From an uncultured Collinsella sp. (GTDB lineage: Bacteria > Actinomycetota > Coriobacteriia > Coriobacteriales > Coriobacteriaceae), in the NCBI GenBank assembly GCA_900541695.1, contig UQKL01000003.1:1-64000 (forward strand): a stretch of DNA of 64,000 nucleotides. The letters run 5' to 3'. Under the pieces are notes generated by a model, which saw only the letters and a list, made by a program, of their open reading frames with translations, was not told where the DNA came from and did no database searches. Both the position numbers and the translations under genes were made by a program. Of the stretch, positions 8,883 to 19,890 are shown piece by piece; the stretch's first letter is position 1, and every line of letters begins with the position of its first letter.

Positions 8883-9722
8883 GGCGAGGGCGGCCATGAT
8901 GGTGCGGGCGACGCCGTCGTGGTCGTTGTCGTATTCGGTGATGGCGTCGGCGGCCTCGTGGTCTTCGGGTTCGCCGTTGATCATGGCCATGCCGTGGCCC
9001 GCTGTCTGCAGCATGGGGATGTCGTTGATGTTGTCGCCGAACGCCCAAGCGTCGGCGAGACGCTCGCCCAGGTGCTCGCATAGCCACGTGAGGGCCGTCC
9101 CCTTGGTAGCGCCCGCGCCCATGACCTCGATATTCATGGCGTACGAACGCGTGACCTCAATGCCTCCGAGCGTGTCGAGCTCCGCCGCGATGGCGTCGCG
9201 ATCGTCCGGGTCGTGCCAGTACATGGCGATGCGCTCGAGCGTCTCGACCTCGTCGATCTTGCTGTCGATATCCAGGTCAATCGGCGTTCGTGTGCGCTTG
9301 AGCGAGGCCGCGATGTGGGGGTCGCCGCCGCAGAACTCATCCAGGCGCGTGTAGAGCGAGCGGGGGAGGAAGCACTGCCCGTCCGCGAAGATATCGAAGG
9401 TCACATCGTGGCCGGCGGCGATGCGATGGATGCGATGGGCAATGCCGCGATCGAGCGGACGGCTCAATATGCGCGTGGCGCGCGAGGCATCGTTGGGCAC
9501 ATCGTCGTCGAGCTGCCAGACGCTGGCGCCATTGGCGCAAACGGCATAGTGCACGGCGGGATGGGCGAGGATGGGTTCAAAGATGCCCGACAGCGGACGT
9601 CCCGTGCAGGGTACAAACTCAATACCGCGGCGCGCAAGGTCGTCGAGCATCGCCCAGGTGGCATCGCTCATCTGCTTATCGCTCGTCAGCAGCGTTCCAT
9701 CCATATCGGAAAAAACAATCAT
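8880..9722 (-). CDS. Cof-type HAD-superfamily phosphatase
   Basis: A second cytosolic HAD phosphatase, 280 residues, not a close copy of the one at 7938. Motif I is SDMDGTLL at the N-terminus; motif IV is AFGDNINDIPML near 235. The cap between them matches the Cof subfamily. AAAGGA lies upstream of the ATG. It is the last gene of a minus-strand series after citrate synthase, but a terminator separates the two, so it probably has its own promoter in 9723-9750. Substrate unknown. Confidence 0.9.
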   Translation of the reverse strand: MIVFSDMDGTLLTSDKQMSDATWAMLDDLARRGIEFVPCTGRPLSGIFEPILAHPAVHYAVCANGASVWQLDDDVPNDASRATRILSRPLDRGIAHRIHRIAAGHDVTFDIFADGQCFLPRSLYTRLDEFCGGDPHIAASLKRTRTPIDLDIDSKIDEVETLERIAMYWHDPDDRDAIAAELDTLGGIEVTRSYAMNIEVMGAGATKGTALTWLCEHLGERLADAWAFGDNINDIPMLQTAGHGMAMINGEPEDHEAADAITEYDNDHDGVARTIMAALA

Positions 9723-9747
9723 TTGATGTAGTCCTTTCTGCTGGCAT

Positions 9748-9786
9748 AAAAAGCGTGGCCGAGGGCGGTGATGCCCTGGCCACGCT
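9748..9786 (-). terminator. intrinsic terminator of the citrate synthase transcript
   Basis: Read on the minus strand: AGCGTGGCC...GGCCACGCT stem with an extended GGGC/GCCC pairing, then TTTTT. Confidence 0.85.
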
Positions 9787-9809
9787 CGAGTTCTATAACG
9801 GTCCGCGTC

Positions 9810-11228
9810 CTAGCGGTCGGCGAGCGGCTTGTACTCCAGCGGCTCGATCACCGGACGATAGGCCGGGCGAATAATACGGTGTGCGCAGAAGAGCTCTTCC
9901 ATGCGGTGTGCCGACCAGCCGGCCATGCGGGCGACGGCGAATAGCGGCGTAAAAAGCGTCTCGGGTACGCCGAGCATCTTGTAGATAAAGCCTGTGTACA
10001 GGTCGATGTTGGCGCAGATGGGCTTGGTCATGCCGTGGTCGCGCATCACCTGCGGTGCCAGGCGCTCGATGCGCTCGATGAGCGCGAACTCATCGCCCAG
10101 ATCTTTCTTGGCAGCGAGCGAACGTGCGTAGTGGCGGCAGACCTCGGCGCGCGGGTCGCTGAGCGTGTAGACGGCGTGGCCCATGCCGTAGATGAGACCC
10201 GTGCCGTCGAAGGCCTGCTTGTCGAGAATCTTGCCCAGGTAGGCTGCGACCTCGTCCTCGTCCTCCCAATTGGAGACATGCGCACGGATGTCCTCGTGCA
10301 TGGACACGACCTTGGCGTTGGCGCCGCCGTGGCGCGGGCCCTTGAGCGAGCCGATAGCCGCGGCGTAGGCGGAATACGGGTCGGTGGCCGAGGAGGACAG
10401 CACGCGGCAGGCAAACGTGGAGTTGTTGCCGCCGCCGTGCTCGGCATGCAGCATGAGCATCACATCGAGCAGCATCGCCTCATCGCGGGTGAATGCCATG
10501 CCGCCGCGCAACACCTGCAGGATGGTCTCGGCGGTGGAGAGACCGGGTGTGGGGTGCGGTACATGAACCTCGGAGCCGCGGCGCTTGGCGACCGAGGCCA
10601 TATGCGCGAAGGCGGCGATGCGGGGGAGACGGGCGAGCATGGAGATGGCGACGTCGATTTCGTGCTCGGGTGTAATGGCGTCGGGCTCGGCGTCGAAGGC
10701 GTAGAGCAGCAGCACGGCGCGCTGAAGCACATTCATGATGCTCGACGACACCGTGGTCATGGGGAACTCGCGGACGTATTCGTCGCTCAGGTGCCTAAAG
10801 GCACCCAGACGTTCGCAAAAACCGTCAAGCTCTTCCTTAGTGGGCAGAGAGCCCGTAATGAGCAGATAGGCGACCTCTTCGTAGCCGTAGCGGTTCTCGG
10901 CCTGGGCGTTATTGACCAGATCCTCGATGCTGTAGCCGCGAAGCGTGAGTTTGCCCTGATCGGGCACGACCTTACCGTCGACCTTGTTGTAGCCATGCAC
11001 ATCCGAGATGCGGGTGAGGCCCGCGACCACGCCCGAGCCGTCGGCATTGCGCAGACCGCGCTTGACGTTGTGCTCTACGAACAAGCCCTCGTCGTACGGG
11101 GCGGTCGGCAGGCCGTGGTAGAGGTTTTCGCTTTCGGGCGAAATCTGACGGCTCGCCTCGTAATCCAGAACCAGGCGGCTCAGGTGATCGTCGAAGCGGT
11201 AGTAGATTTTCTTGGCGTCGTAGGCCAT
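9810..11228 (-). CDS. gltA: citrate synthase
   Basis: Condenses oxaloacetate and acetyl-CoA to citrate, presumably feeding glutamate synthesis in this fermentative organism. The 472-residue protein shows the family's catalytic blocks LHAEHGGGNNS (first active His), GHAVY (second His) and the NIDLYTGF segment (Asp). It has an N-terminal extension relative to the 370-residue short citrate synthases. GGAGAGGAG precedes the ATG. The ACT-domain gene lies 77 bases upstream on the same strand and is probably cotranscribed. No aconitase or isocitrate dehydrogenase gene is present in the window; a 2-methylcitrate synthase cannot be excluded. Confidence 0.93.
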   Translation of the reverse strand: MAYDAKKIYYRFDDHLSRLVLDYEASRQISPESENLYHGLPTAPYDEGLFVEHNVKRGLRNADGSGVVAGLTRISDVHGYNKVDGKVVPDQGKLTLRGYSIEDLVNNAQAENRYGYEEVAYLLITGSLPTKEELDGFCERLGAFRHLSDEYVREFPMTTVSSSIMNVLQRAVLLLYAFDAEPDAITPEHEIDVAISMLARLPRIAAFAHMASVAKRRGSEVHVPHPTPGLSTAETILQVLRGGMAFTRDEAMLLDVMLMLHAEHGGGNNSTFACRVLSSSATDPYSAYAAAIGSLKGPRHGGANAKVVSMHEDIRAHVSNWEDEDEVAAYLGKILDKQAFDGTGLIYGMGHAVYTLSDPRAEVCRHYARSLAAKKDLGDEFALIERIERLAPQVMRDHGMTKPICANIDLYTGFIYKMLGVPETLFTPLFAVARMAGWSAHRMEELFCAHRIIRPAYRPVIEPLEYKPLADR

Positions 11229-11305
11229 GTGCGCTCCTCTCCGGTCCGCTTTGGGGCGGCGCGCTTGGACGATATGACGTCAAGCTGCCCCGAGCGGCTT
11301 GTTCG

Positions 11306-11593
11306 CTACAGGCGGTACATAAAGTTAAAGACGTCCTCGCGCTGAATGGACACGTTGACGCCCGAAAGCTCGCCTGCCTCGGCCAGGGCCTTCTGCAGCT
11401 CGGCGAAGTCGAGCTTGGACTCGGCGGTGTCGGCCAGCATGGTCATGGTGAAGATGTCCTCGATAATGGACTGCGTGATGTCGCGGATGTCGACGTTGGC
11501 CTCGCCCAGAACGCGGGTGACGCCGGCGACAATGCCGGGGCGGTTCTTGCCAAGGACGGTGATGACGATGCGGGAGGACGAGATCTCGGCCAT
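11306..11593 (-). CDS. ACT domain protein (UPF0237 type)
   Basis: A 95-residue protein made almost entirely of one ACT domain: VITVLGKNRPGIVAGVTRVL is the characteristic first strand-loop-helix, with a GXXNVDIRDI strand after it. Such domains bind amino acids and act in allosteric regulation. The family usually neighbours a UPF0210 (PFL) protein; here the neighbour is citrate synthase instead. AAAGGG precedes the ATG. A minus-strand TACAAT at 11655-11660 could be its -10 element. Confidence 0.85.
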   Translation of the reverse strand: MAEISSSRIVITVLGKNRPGIVAGVTRVLGEANVDIRDITQSIIEDIFTMTMLADTAESKLDFAELQKALAEAGELSGVNVSIQREDVFNFMYRL

Positions 11594-11806
11594 GGGAAAC
11601 CCTTTCGCGTGGTTGCGGCGCGCGGGGGCGCTCCGCTACGGTACAGTGTTCATCATTGTACCCGTCTGGCGCCAAAAGGGGCACCTTTGCTGCGGCGTTA
11701 CACGTCTGCAACATGGGAGAAGGGGCAAAGGCGCCCGTTTGCCGCGATTCGTCGTGTCGTCTGCTGTGTCTTGGGCGCGATGCACAGTACAAAGACCGTG
11801 AACCTT

Positions 11807-11835
11807 TTGTGGGACGCTCGACGCCGTGGTACCAT
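11807..11835 (+). promoter_or_regulatory. promoter of rpmE
   Basis: TTGTGG (11807-11812) and TACCAT (11830-11835) are separated by 17 bases. A TG precedes the -10 by one base, making it an extended -10. The start point would be near 11842, giving a leader of about 78 bases. Confidence 0.6.
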
Positions 11836-11848
11836 AGCCGAGTTTGTT

Positions 11849-11897
11849 GTCTTGGTCGGAAACCAAGACGCCTTATGCGCTGATCGGTAACCAGCGC
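11849..11897 (+). promoter_or_regulatory. tandem-hairpin leader of rpmE (candidate ribosomal-protein leader)
   Basis: Two adjacent hairpins: GTCTTGGT/ACCAAGAC (11849-11869) and GCGCTG/CAGCGC (11877-11897). Both loops carry a TCGG[A/T]AA-CCA segment. Two copies of one motif ahead of a ribosomal-protein gene suggest an autoregulatory L31 leader; L31 leaders specific to Coriobacteria have been proposed, but I cannot confirm a match. Confidence 0.5.
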
Positions 11898-11919
11898 CTG
11901 ACTAATAAGGAGTCCTACC

Positions 11920-12345
11920 ATGAAGCAGGGTATCCATCCCCAGTATGTCGAGTGCACGGTGACGTGCTCCTGCGGCAACACCTTCAAGACGCACGCTACC
12001 GTGTCCGAGATGAAGGTCGAGCTTTGCAACGAGTGCCACCCGTTCTACACCGGCCAGCAGAAGTTCGTCGACACCGGTGGACGCGTCCAGCGCTTCGCCG
12101 ACAAGTTCGGTGGCGCCGCTGCCGCCCAGCTCAAGAAGGCTGAGGAGGCCAAGGCTGCCAAGGCCGCCAAGGCTGCTGAGGCCGAGGCCGCTCGCAAGGC
12201 CGCCGCTGAGGCTAAGGCTGCCGAGAAGGCTAAGCGTGCCGCTAAGTTTGCCGAGGAAGCTGCCAAGCAGGCCGCCGAGGCTCCCGCAGAGGCTCCCGTC
12301 GAGGAGGCCGCTGCCGAGGCCGAGACTACCGAGGCTGCTGAGTAA
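11920..12345 (+). CDS. rpmE: 50S ribosomal protein L31 with long Ala/Lys/Glu tail
   Basis: Large-subunit protein bridging to the 30S head. Residues 1-66 are a canonical zinc-type L31: MKQGIHPQY, Cys16 and Cys18 in CSCG, Cys36 and Cys39 in CNEC, then [13 protein letters not shown]. Residues 70-141 are an extension made almost only of Ala, Lys and Glu, predicted to be a long charged helix ending in an acidic segment; ordinary L31 stops near 70. AAGGAG precedes the ATG by seven bases. A terminator follows. Confidence 0.95.
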   Translation: MKQGIHPQYVECTVTCSCGNTFKTHATVSEMKVELCNECHPFYTGQQKFVDTGGRVQRFADKFGGAAAAQLKKAEEAKAAKAAKAAEAEAARKAAAEAKAAEKAKRAAKFAEEAAKQAAEAPAEAPVEEAAAEAETTEAAE

Positions 12346-12382
12346 ATAGCTCGCCGCGGAATCACTCGCATTCATGGCATGA

Positions 12383-12422
12383 GGGCCGTGCATCCATTTG
12401 GGTGCGCGGCCCTTTTCTTTTT
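12383..12422 (+). terminator. intrinsic terminator of rpmE
   Basis: Stem GGGCCGTGCATCC with GGGTGCGCGGCCC (two G-U pairs), loop ATTT, followed by TTTTCTTTTT. Confidence 0.85.
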
Positions 12423-12423
12423 A

Positions 12424-12490
12424 TTGGTGCAAACCAACCTGTCCCCATTGCACCAGATTGGTGCGAAGGGGACAGGTTGGTTTGCACCAA
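12424..12490. repeat. palindromic repeat family P3, copy 1
   Basis: Perfect 23-bp arms that begin TTGGTGCAAACCAACC and contain CCTGTCCCC, with a 21-base loop. Other copies lie at 48339-48405 and, interrupted, at 54302-54448. Confidence 0.85.
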
Positions 12491-12520
12491 ATGACAGAGA
12501 GGCGGCGTTTGCCCAGATAA

Positions 12521-12557
12521 AACCTGCCAAAATAAACCTGTCCCTTTTTGGCAGGTT
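12521..12557. repeat. palindromic repeat family P5, copy 1
   Basis: AACCTGCCAAAA pairs perfectly with TTTTGGCAGGTT around a TAAACCTGTCCCT loop. A decayed copy with the same loop lies at 25604-25640. The -10-like TACAAT at 12620-12625, between this repeat and secA, may belong to the secA promoter. Confidence 0.75.
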
Positions 12558-12686
12558 GGTCGTAGTTATTACGTGGCGGTCGAGGTCGACCGTATGGGGC
12601 GCGCCTTGTTTGGCTAAAGTACAATTATCTGTGTTTAACTCGCCCGCAGCTGCACGGCGTGGGCGATGGCCAAAAAGGAAAACCAC

Positions 12687-15493
<2,807 letters not shown>

Positions 15494-15494
<1 letters not shown>

Positions 15495-16642
15495 TGGCCG
15501 AGACTCTAGAGGTAACTCCCGCCGAGTTGGACGCGTTTGCGGACCGACTCGGCGAGGTCGAGTCGTATCTCCATTTGGACGAGAAGCGCACCCGCGTAAC
15601 GGAGCTCGAGGCCAAAAGCGTCGCCCCGGGCTTTTGGGACGATGCCGATGCCGCTCGCGCCACGATGGAGGAGATTGCGCGCGCCAAGGAGGACATCGCC
15701 GCCGTGGATATCGCGCGCGGAGAGCTTTCCGATGCTCGCGCCGCGTTGGAGCTTGCCGAGGAAATGGGCGATGACCCCGATGCCGCTGCGCTGCGTGAGG
15801 AGGCTGCCGCCACGGCGGAGCGCCTATCCCGCGCCATCGACGAGCTTGAGCTTGCGAGCTGGTTTACCGGGGAGTTCGACCATGGCGACGCGATTGTGAC
15901 CATCAAGCCCGGACAGGGTGGCTTGGAGGCCCAGGACTGGACCTTCATGCTCTTTAAGATGTACATGAAGTACTGCCAGCGCCGCGGTTGGAAGGTCACC
16001 ATCAACGATTGCCCCGCGGCCGAGGTCATCGGCATCGATCGCGCGACCTTTACCGTCGAAGGCAAGGATGCCTTTGGCATGCTTCGCGCCGAGGCCGGAG
16101 TTCACCGCCTGGTGCGCATTAGCCCCACCGACGACAAGAAGCGCCGCCAGACCACGTTTGCCGGCGTCGAGGTCATTCCGGTGCTACCCGACGATATCGA
16201 TATCGAGATTAATCCCGATGACATTCGCGTCGACGTATACCACGCAAGCGGCCCGGGCGGTCAGGGCGTCAACACCACCGACTCCGCCGTGCGCGTGACG
16301 CATTTTCCCAGCGGTATCGTGGTCACGTGTCAAAACGAGCGCAGCCAGATTCAAAACAAGGCCGCGTGCATGCAGATTCTCAAGGCGCGCCTGTACGAGA
16401 TTGAGCTCGAAAAGCGCGCCGAGGCCCTGGATGAGATTCGCGGACCCAAGACCACAATTGGTTTTGGCAACCAGATCCGCAGCTACGTGCTCTACCCGTA
16501 CCAGATGGTTAAGGACCTGCGCACGGGCGTTGAGACCAGCAACGTCGAGGCAGTTCTTGACGACGGCGACCTGGATCCGTTTGTGATTGGCTATCACCGT
16601 TGGGCTACCGGCAACGCTGACGCGGAGGCCCCGTCTGCCTAA
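15494..16642 (+). CDS. prfB: peptide chain release factor 2 with an SPT decoding tripeptide
   Basis: Terminates translation at UGA and UAA. The 382-residue protein has the RF2-type N-terminal helices, GGQ at 255-257 (peptidyl-tRNA hydrolysis) and the RF2-like CQNERSQIQNKAACM block. Two oddities. First, the codon-recognition tripeptide at 210-212 is Ser-Pro-Thr, where RF2 normally has Ser-Pro-Phe. Second, the frame is continuous: there is no early UGA or CUU-UGA programmed frameshift site. The ATG overlaps the secA stop (TAATG), with AGGAA upstream. Assignment as RF2 rather than RF1 rests on overall sequence, as RF1 has a PxT tripeptide. Confidence 0.92.
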
Positions 16643-16770
16643 ACCGCTCGGTTTATGTGGAAATGGATCAAGGCCTTCCGAGCAGGACGGTTTTGTATCC
16701 AGAACAAACCCTGCACAGGGGTGGTTTTTGTTTGGCGAATCGGTAGAATCGAATACATGAAGAAGTTCAA

Positions 16771-16797
16771 AGCGCATCCGATGGGGTGCGCTTTTTT
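16771..16797 (+). terminator. terminator hairpin just before the YitT gene
   Basis: AGCGCATCC pairs with GGGTGCGCT (one G-U), followed by TTTTTT. It ends only 12 bases before the next ATG. A TAGAAT at about 16744-16749 could be a -10 upstream, in which case this would act as an attenuator rather than the prfB terminator. Confidence 0.65.
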
Positions 16798-16809
16798 GAG
16801 GGAGGCAGC

Positions 16810-17700
16810 ATGGCATATCGTCTGGACATCAAGCGCATTCTTTCGATGAACTTCTTTCACGATCTACCCCAGATCATGTTGGGGTGCGCCTTGGCCGCCA
16901 TCGCGACCGACCTGTTTTTGATTCCCAACGGTCTTGCAGCCGGTGGCGTTACGGGCCTTGCGACGATTATCCAGGCAGTCGGCGCAGCGCGAGGCGTGTC
17001 GCTTCCTGTCGGTATCCAGACCATCGTGATGAATGCCTTGCTGCTGCTGATCGTTATGCGCGAGGGCGGCATGTTCTATGTAGTGCAGACGGCGACGGGC
17101 TTTGTGCTGCTGGGCTTCTTTACCGATCTGTTTGCCCCGTTTGTAGCGCCTTTGGCACATGCGGACCTGATGCTTCCCGCTATGTGGGGCGGCATTATCA
17201 CGGGCATTGGTTACGGCATGGTGTTGCGCGCCGGCGCCAACACCGGCGGCTCGGACACGATTGGCCAAATCATCTCGCGTAACACCTCGCTGCCGGTGGG
17301 CTCGACCGTCATGGCAATCGACGTTGCCGTATGTGCGGCATCTGCTCCGGTATTCTCGCTCGAAAATGCTCTATACGCAGGACTTTCGATGGTGATTAGC
17401 GGCTATGTGATCGATGCTGTGGTCGATGGCGGCAATAAGCGTCGTATGGTGCTCATCATCTCGGATAACTTTCCCGATATCGCGGCCGACATCATGTATG
17501 GTCTGGGCCGCGGCTGCACCAAATTAAAGGCGACCGGTATGTATTCGGGCGTCGAGAAGCCGGTGATCATGGTGATCGTTAGCCGTCGAGAGCTCAACAC
17601 CCTCAAAACGATCGTGCGCGAGCGCGATCCTCACGCCATTGTGACGGTCGCCGACGTTACGGAAGCCTTCGGTGAGGGTTTCAAGGACATTAACGCGTAG
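16810..17700 (+). CDS. YitT family membrane protein (DUF2179 C-terminus)
   Basis: A 296-residue integral membrane protein with about five or six hydrophobic segments in residues 20-210, including GLAAGGVTGL and the family's NTGGSD segment, then a soluble C-terminal DUF2179 domain (about 215-296) with the TGMYSG turn typical of YitT proteins. The function of the family is not established; a transport role is usually assumed. The start at 16810 is chosen for its GGGAGG; an in-frame ATG at 16786 lies in a terminator hairpin. It stands alone between a terminator and an AT-rich gap. Confidence 0.88.
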   Translation: MAYRLDIKRILSMNFFHDLPQIMLGCALAAIATDLFLIPNGLAAGGVTGLATIIQAVGAARGVSLPVGIQTIVMNALLLLIVMREGGMFYVVQTATGFVLLGFFTDLFAPFVAPLAHADLMLPAMWGGIITGIGYGMVLRAGANTGGSDTIGQIISRNTSLPVGSTVMAIDVAVCAASAPVFSLENALYAGLSMVISGYVIDAVVDGGNKRRMVLIISDNFPDIAADIMYGLGRGCTKLKATGMYSGVEKPVIMVIVSRRELNTLKTIVRERDPHAIVTVADVTEAFGEGFKDINA

Positions 17701-17946
17701 GCTGAATTTCGGTTTGCGGATCATTTTTGTGCCGGGGCGAGAGGCAGCCACCGCATCCAAAAGACATTCACATTGATAAACCGTTTCATCAGCGGTTCTG
17801 CCTGCTAAATTGTTCAAATAATGATAAAAACTCTGGTAAAGCCATCGGTTTCCAGCATAATGAATGACGTACGTGCATTGCGGCTGTGTTGGGATTACCT
17901 TCGGTGCCGTGCGCATCTTGTCTTAAGAGGATGAAAGGAAGGCACA
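17701..17946 (+). other. AT-rich intergenic region upstream of the transketolase pair
   Basis: Clearly lower in GC than its surroundings, especially 17800-17870, as expected of a promoter region. TTGTTC near 17810 and CATAAT near 17858 are promoter-like, but I see no pair with good spacing. No ORF or hairpin stands out. Confidence 0.4.
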
Positions 17947-18777
17947 ATGAGCGACGAAGAGCTCAAAAAGGTTGCCAACGAGGTAAGGAAGGGCATCGTC
18001 ACCGGCGTGCACGCTGCCAAGTCTGGCCATCCGGGCGGTTCGCTCGGCGCTGCCGACATCATGACCTATCTGTACTTTGAGGAAATGAACGTCGACCCGG
18101 CCGATCCCCGCAAGGCCGATCGCGACCGCTTTGTGCTTTCCAAGGGTCATTGCGCTCCGGGCCTGTACGCCGTGCTCGCCGAGCGCGGGTTCTTCCCCAA
18201 GGAGGACCTCGAGACGCTGCGCCATATCGGCAGCCACCTGCAGGGTCACCCCAACATGAACGACACCCCGGGCGTCGACATGTCCACTGGCTCGCTCGGC
18301 CAGGGCATTTCCGCCGCCGTGGGCATGGCCGTTGCCGCTAAGCACTGGGGCGATACTTACCGCACGTACGCCCTGCTGGGCGATGGCGAGAGCGAGGAAG
18401 GCCAGGTCTGGGAGGCCGCCATGTTTGCCGGCAACCAGCAGCTCGACAACCTCTGCGTGATTGTTGACCACAACGGTCTGCAGATCGATGGCCCCGTCGA
18501 GGACGTCAACGATCCCATGCCGCTCGCCGACAAGTTCCGCGCCTTTAAGTTCCATGTGGTGGAGCTTGCCGACGGCAACGACTTCGATCAGATTCGCGCC
18601 GCCTTTGCCGAGGCCCGCGCCACCAAGGGCCAGCCGACCGCCATTATCGCCGAGACCACAAAGGGCAAGGGCGTCTCCTTTATGGAGAACCAGGTGGGTT
18701 GGCACGGTAAGGCCCCCAACGATGAACAGTTTGAGCAGGCCATGGCAGAGCTCACGGCCGCCGGAGAGGAGCTCTAG
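17947..18777 (+). CDS. transketolase, N-terminal subunit
   Basis: Thiamine-diphosphate-binding half of transketolase, which interconverts pentose phosphates with triose and hexose phosphates. The 276-residue protein has SGHPGGSLGAADI (pyrophosphate contact) at about 23-35, GSLGQGISAAVG, and the ThDP motif GDGESEEGQVWEA with the downstream NN-like segment. AAGGAAGG precedes the ATG. The partner gene starts two bases after the stop, so both halves should be made in equal amount; split transketolases are common in Actinobacteria, Firmicutes and Archaea. Confidence 0.94.
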   Translation: MSDEELKKVANEVRKGIVTGVHAAKSGHPGGSLGAADIMTYLYFEEMNVDPADPRKADRDRFVLSKGHCAPGLYAVLAERGFFPKEDLETLRHIGSHLQGHPNMNDTPGVDMSTGSLGQGISAAVGMAVAAKHWGDTYRTYALLGDGESEEGQVWEAAMFAGNQQLDNLCVIVDHNGLQIDGPVEDVNDPMPLADKFRAFKFHVVELADGNDFDQIRAAFAEARATKGQPTAIIAETTKGKGVSFMENQVGWHGKAPNDEQFEQAMAELTAAGEEL

Positions 18778-18778
18778 G

Positions 18779-19720
18779 ATGGCAGATGTCAAGAAAATCG
18801 CCACGCGCGTAAGCTACGGCGAGGCCCTCGTCGAGCTCGCCAACGAGCACGATGACTTTGTGGTCCTCGACGCCGACCTGGCCGCCGCCACGCAGACCGG
18901 CAAGTTTAAGGCAGCCTGCCCCGACCGCTTCTTCGATGTGGGCATTGCCGAGAGCAACCTGATGGGTGTTGCCGCCGGTATCGCAACCACCGGTCGCGTT
19001 GCCTTCGCGAGCAGCTTTGCCATGTTTGCCGCCGGCCGCGCCTTTGAGCAGGTCCGCAACTCCATTGGCTACCCGCACCTCAACGTCAAGATCGGTGCCA
19101 CGCACGCCGGTATCTCGGTGGGCGAGGACGGCGCCACGCACCAGTGCTGCGAGGATATCGCCCTTATGCGCGTCATTCCCGGCATGACCGTCATCGTTCC
19201 CGCCGACGACGTCGAGGCCCGCGCCGTGACGCGCGCCGCCTACGAGTGCGACGGTCCCGTGTACATGCGCTTTGCCCGCCTGGCCTCGCCGGTCATCAAC
19301 GACCCCGAGACCTACAAGTTCGAGTTGGGCCGCGGCATCGTTATGCGCGAGGGCGCCGACGTTACCATCATTGCCTGCGGCCTGATGGTCGGCGAGGCCC
19401 TCGAGGCCGCCGAGCAGCTTGCTGCCGAGGGTATCGACGCCGAGGTCATCAACATGCACACCATTAAGCCCATCGATGCCGACCTGATCGTCAAGAGCGC
19501 CACCAAGACCGGTCACGTCGTGACCGTCGAGGAGCACTCCGTGATCGGCGGCCTGGGCAGCGCCGTTGCCGATGTCCTGTGCGAGCAGTGCCCGACGCCG
19601 CTCAAGAAGATCGGTGTCAACGACACGTTCGGCGAGTCCGGCCCGGGTGCCGAGCTCCTGCACAGGTACGGCCTGGACGCCGCCAACATCGTGGCGACCA
19701 CCAAGGAGTTCTTGGCATAA
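18779..19720 (+). CDS. transketolase, C-terminal subunit
   Basis: Pyrimidine-binding and C-terminal domains of transketolase, partner of the gene just upstream. The 313-residue protein shows VDLADLAAATQTG-like ALVELANEHDDFVVLDADL at the start, the catalytic DVGIAESNLMGVAAGIA block near 50-65, THAGISVGEDGATHQ, and a C-terminal EEHSVIGGLGSAVADV segment. GGAGAGGAG, lying within the end of the N-subunit gene, serves as ribosome binding site. A strong terminator follows. Confidence 0.94.
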   Translation: MADVKKIATRVSYGEALVELANEHDDFVVLDADLAAATQTGKFKAACPDRFFDVGIAESNLMGVAAGIATTGRVAFASSFAMFAAGRAFEQVRNSIGYPHLNVKIGATHAGISVGEDGATHQCCEDIALMRVIPGMTVIVPADDVEARAVTRAAYECDGPVYMRFARLASPVINDPETYKFELGRGIVMREGADVTIIACGLMVGEALEAAEQLAAEGIDAEVINMHTIKPIDADLIVKSATKTGHVVTVEEHSVIGGLGSAVADVLCEQCPTPLKKIGVNDTFGESGPGAELLHRYGLDAANIVATTKEFLA

Positions 19721-19741
19721 GGCAAGGCGGATCTCAAGGAT

Positions 19742-19780
19742 TGCTTCGCCAGTACTATAAAACTGCTTCGCCAGTACTAT
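19742..19780. repeat. 17-bp direct repeat after transketolase
   Basis: TGCTTCGCCAGTACTAT occurs twice (19742-19758 and 19764-19780), five bases apart, between the stop codon and the terminator. No function is evident. Confidence 0.8.
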
Positions 19781-19790
19781 GGAAACCCGG

Positions 19791-19822
19791 CAGGGGCGCT
19801 CTCTTGGAGGGCGCCCCTGTTT
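19791..19822 (+). terminator. intrinsic terminator of the transketolase operon
   Basis: CAGGGGCGC pairs with GCGCCCCTG, followed by TTTC. Confidence 0.85.
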
Positions 19823-19823
19823 C

Positions 19824-19890
19824 AGTTGCGGTGAAATAAGGACTGTTTTGCCAGCCTAAAGGCTCAATTAATCCGCATTTCACCGCAACT
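19824..19890. repeat. palindromic repeat family P2, copy 2
   Basis: Arms AGTTGCGGTGAAAT and ATTTCACCGCAACT. The right arm lies inside the 3' end of the minus-strand zinc-ribbon gene and encodes its last residues. Confidence 0.85.
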
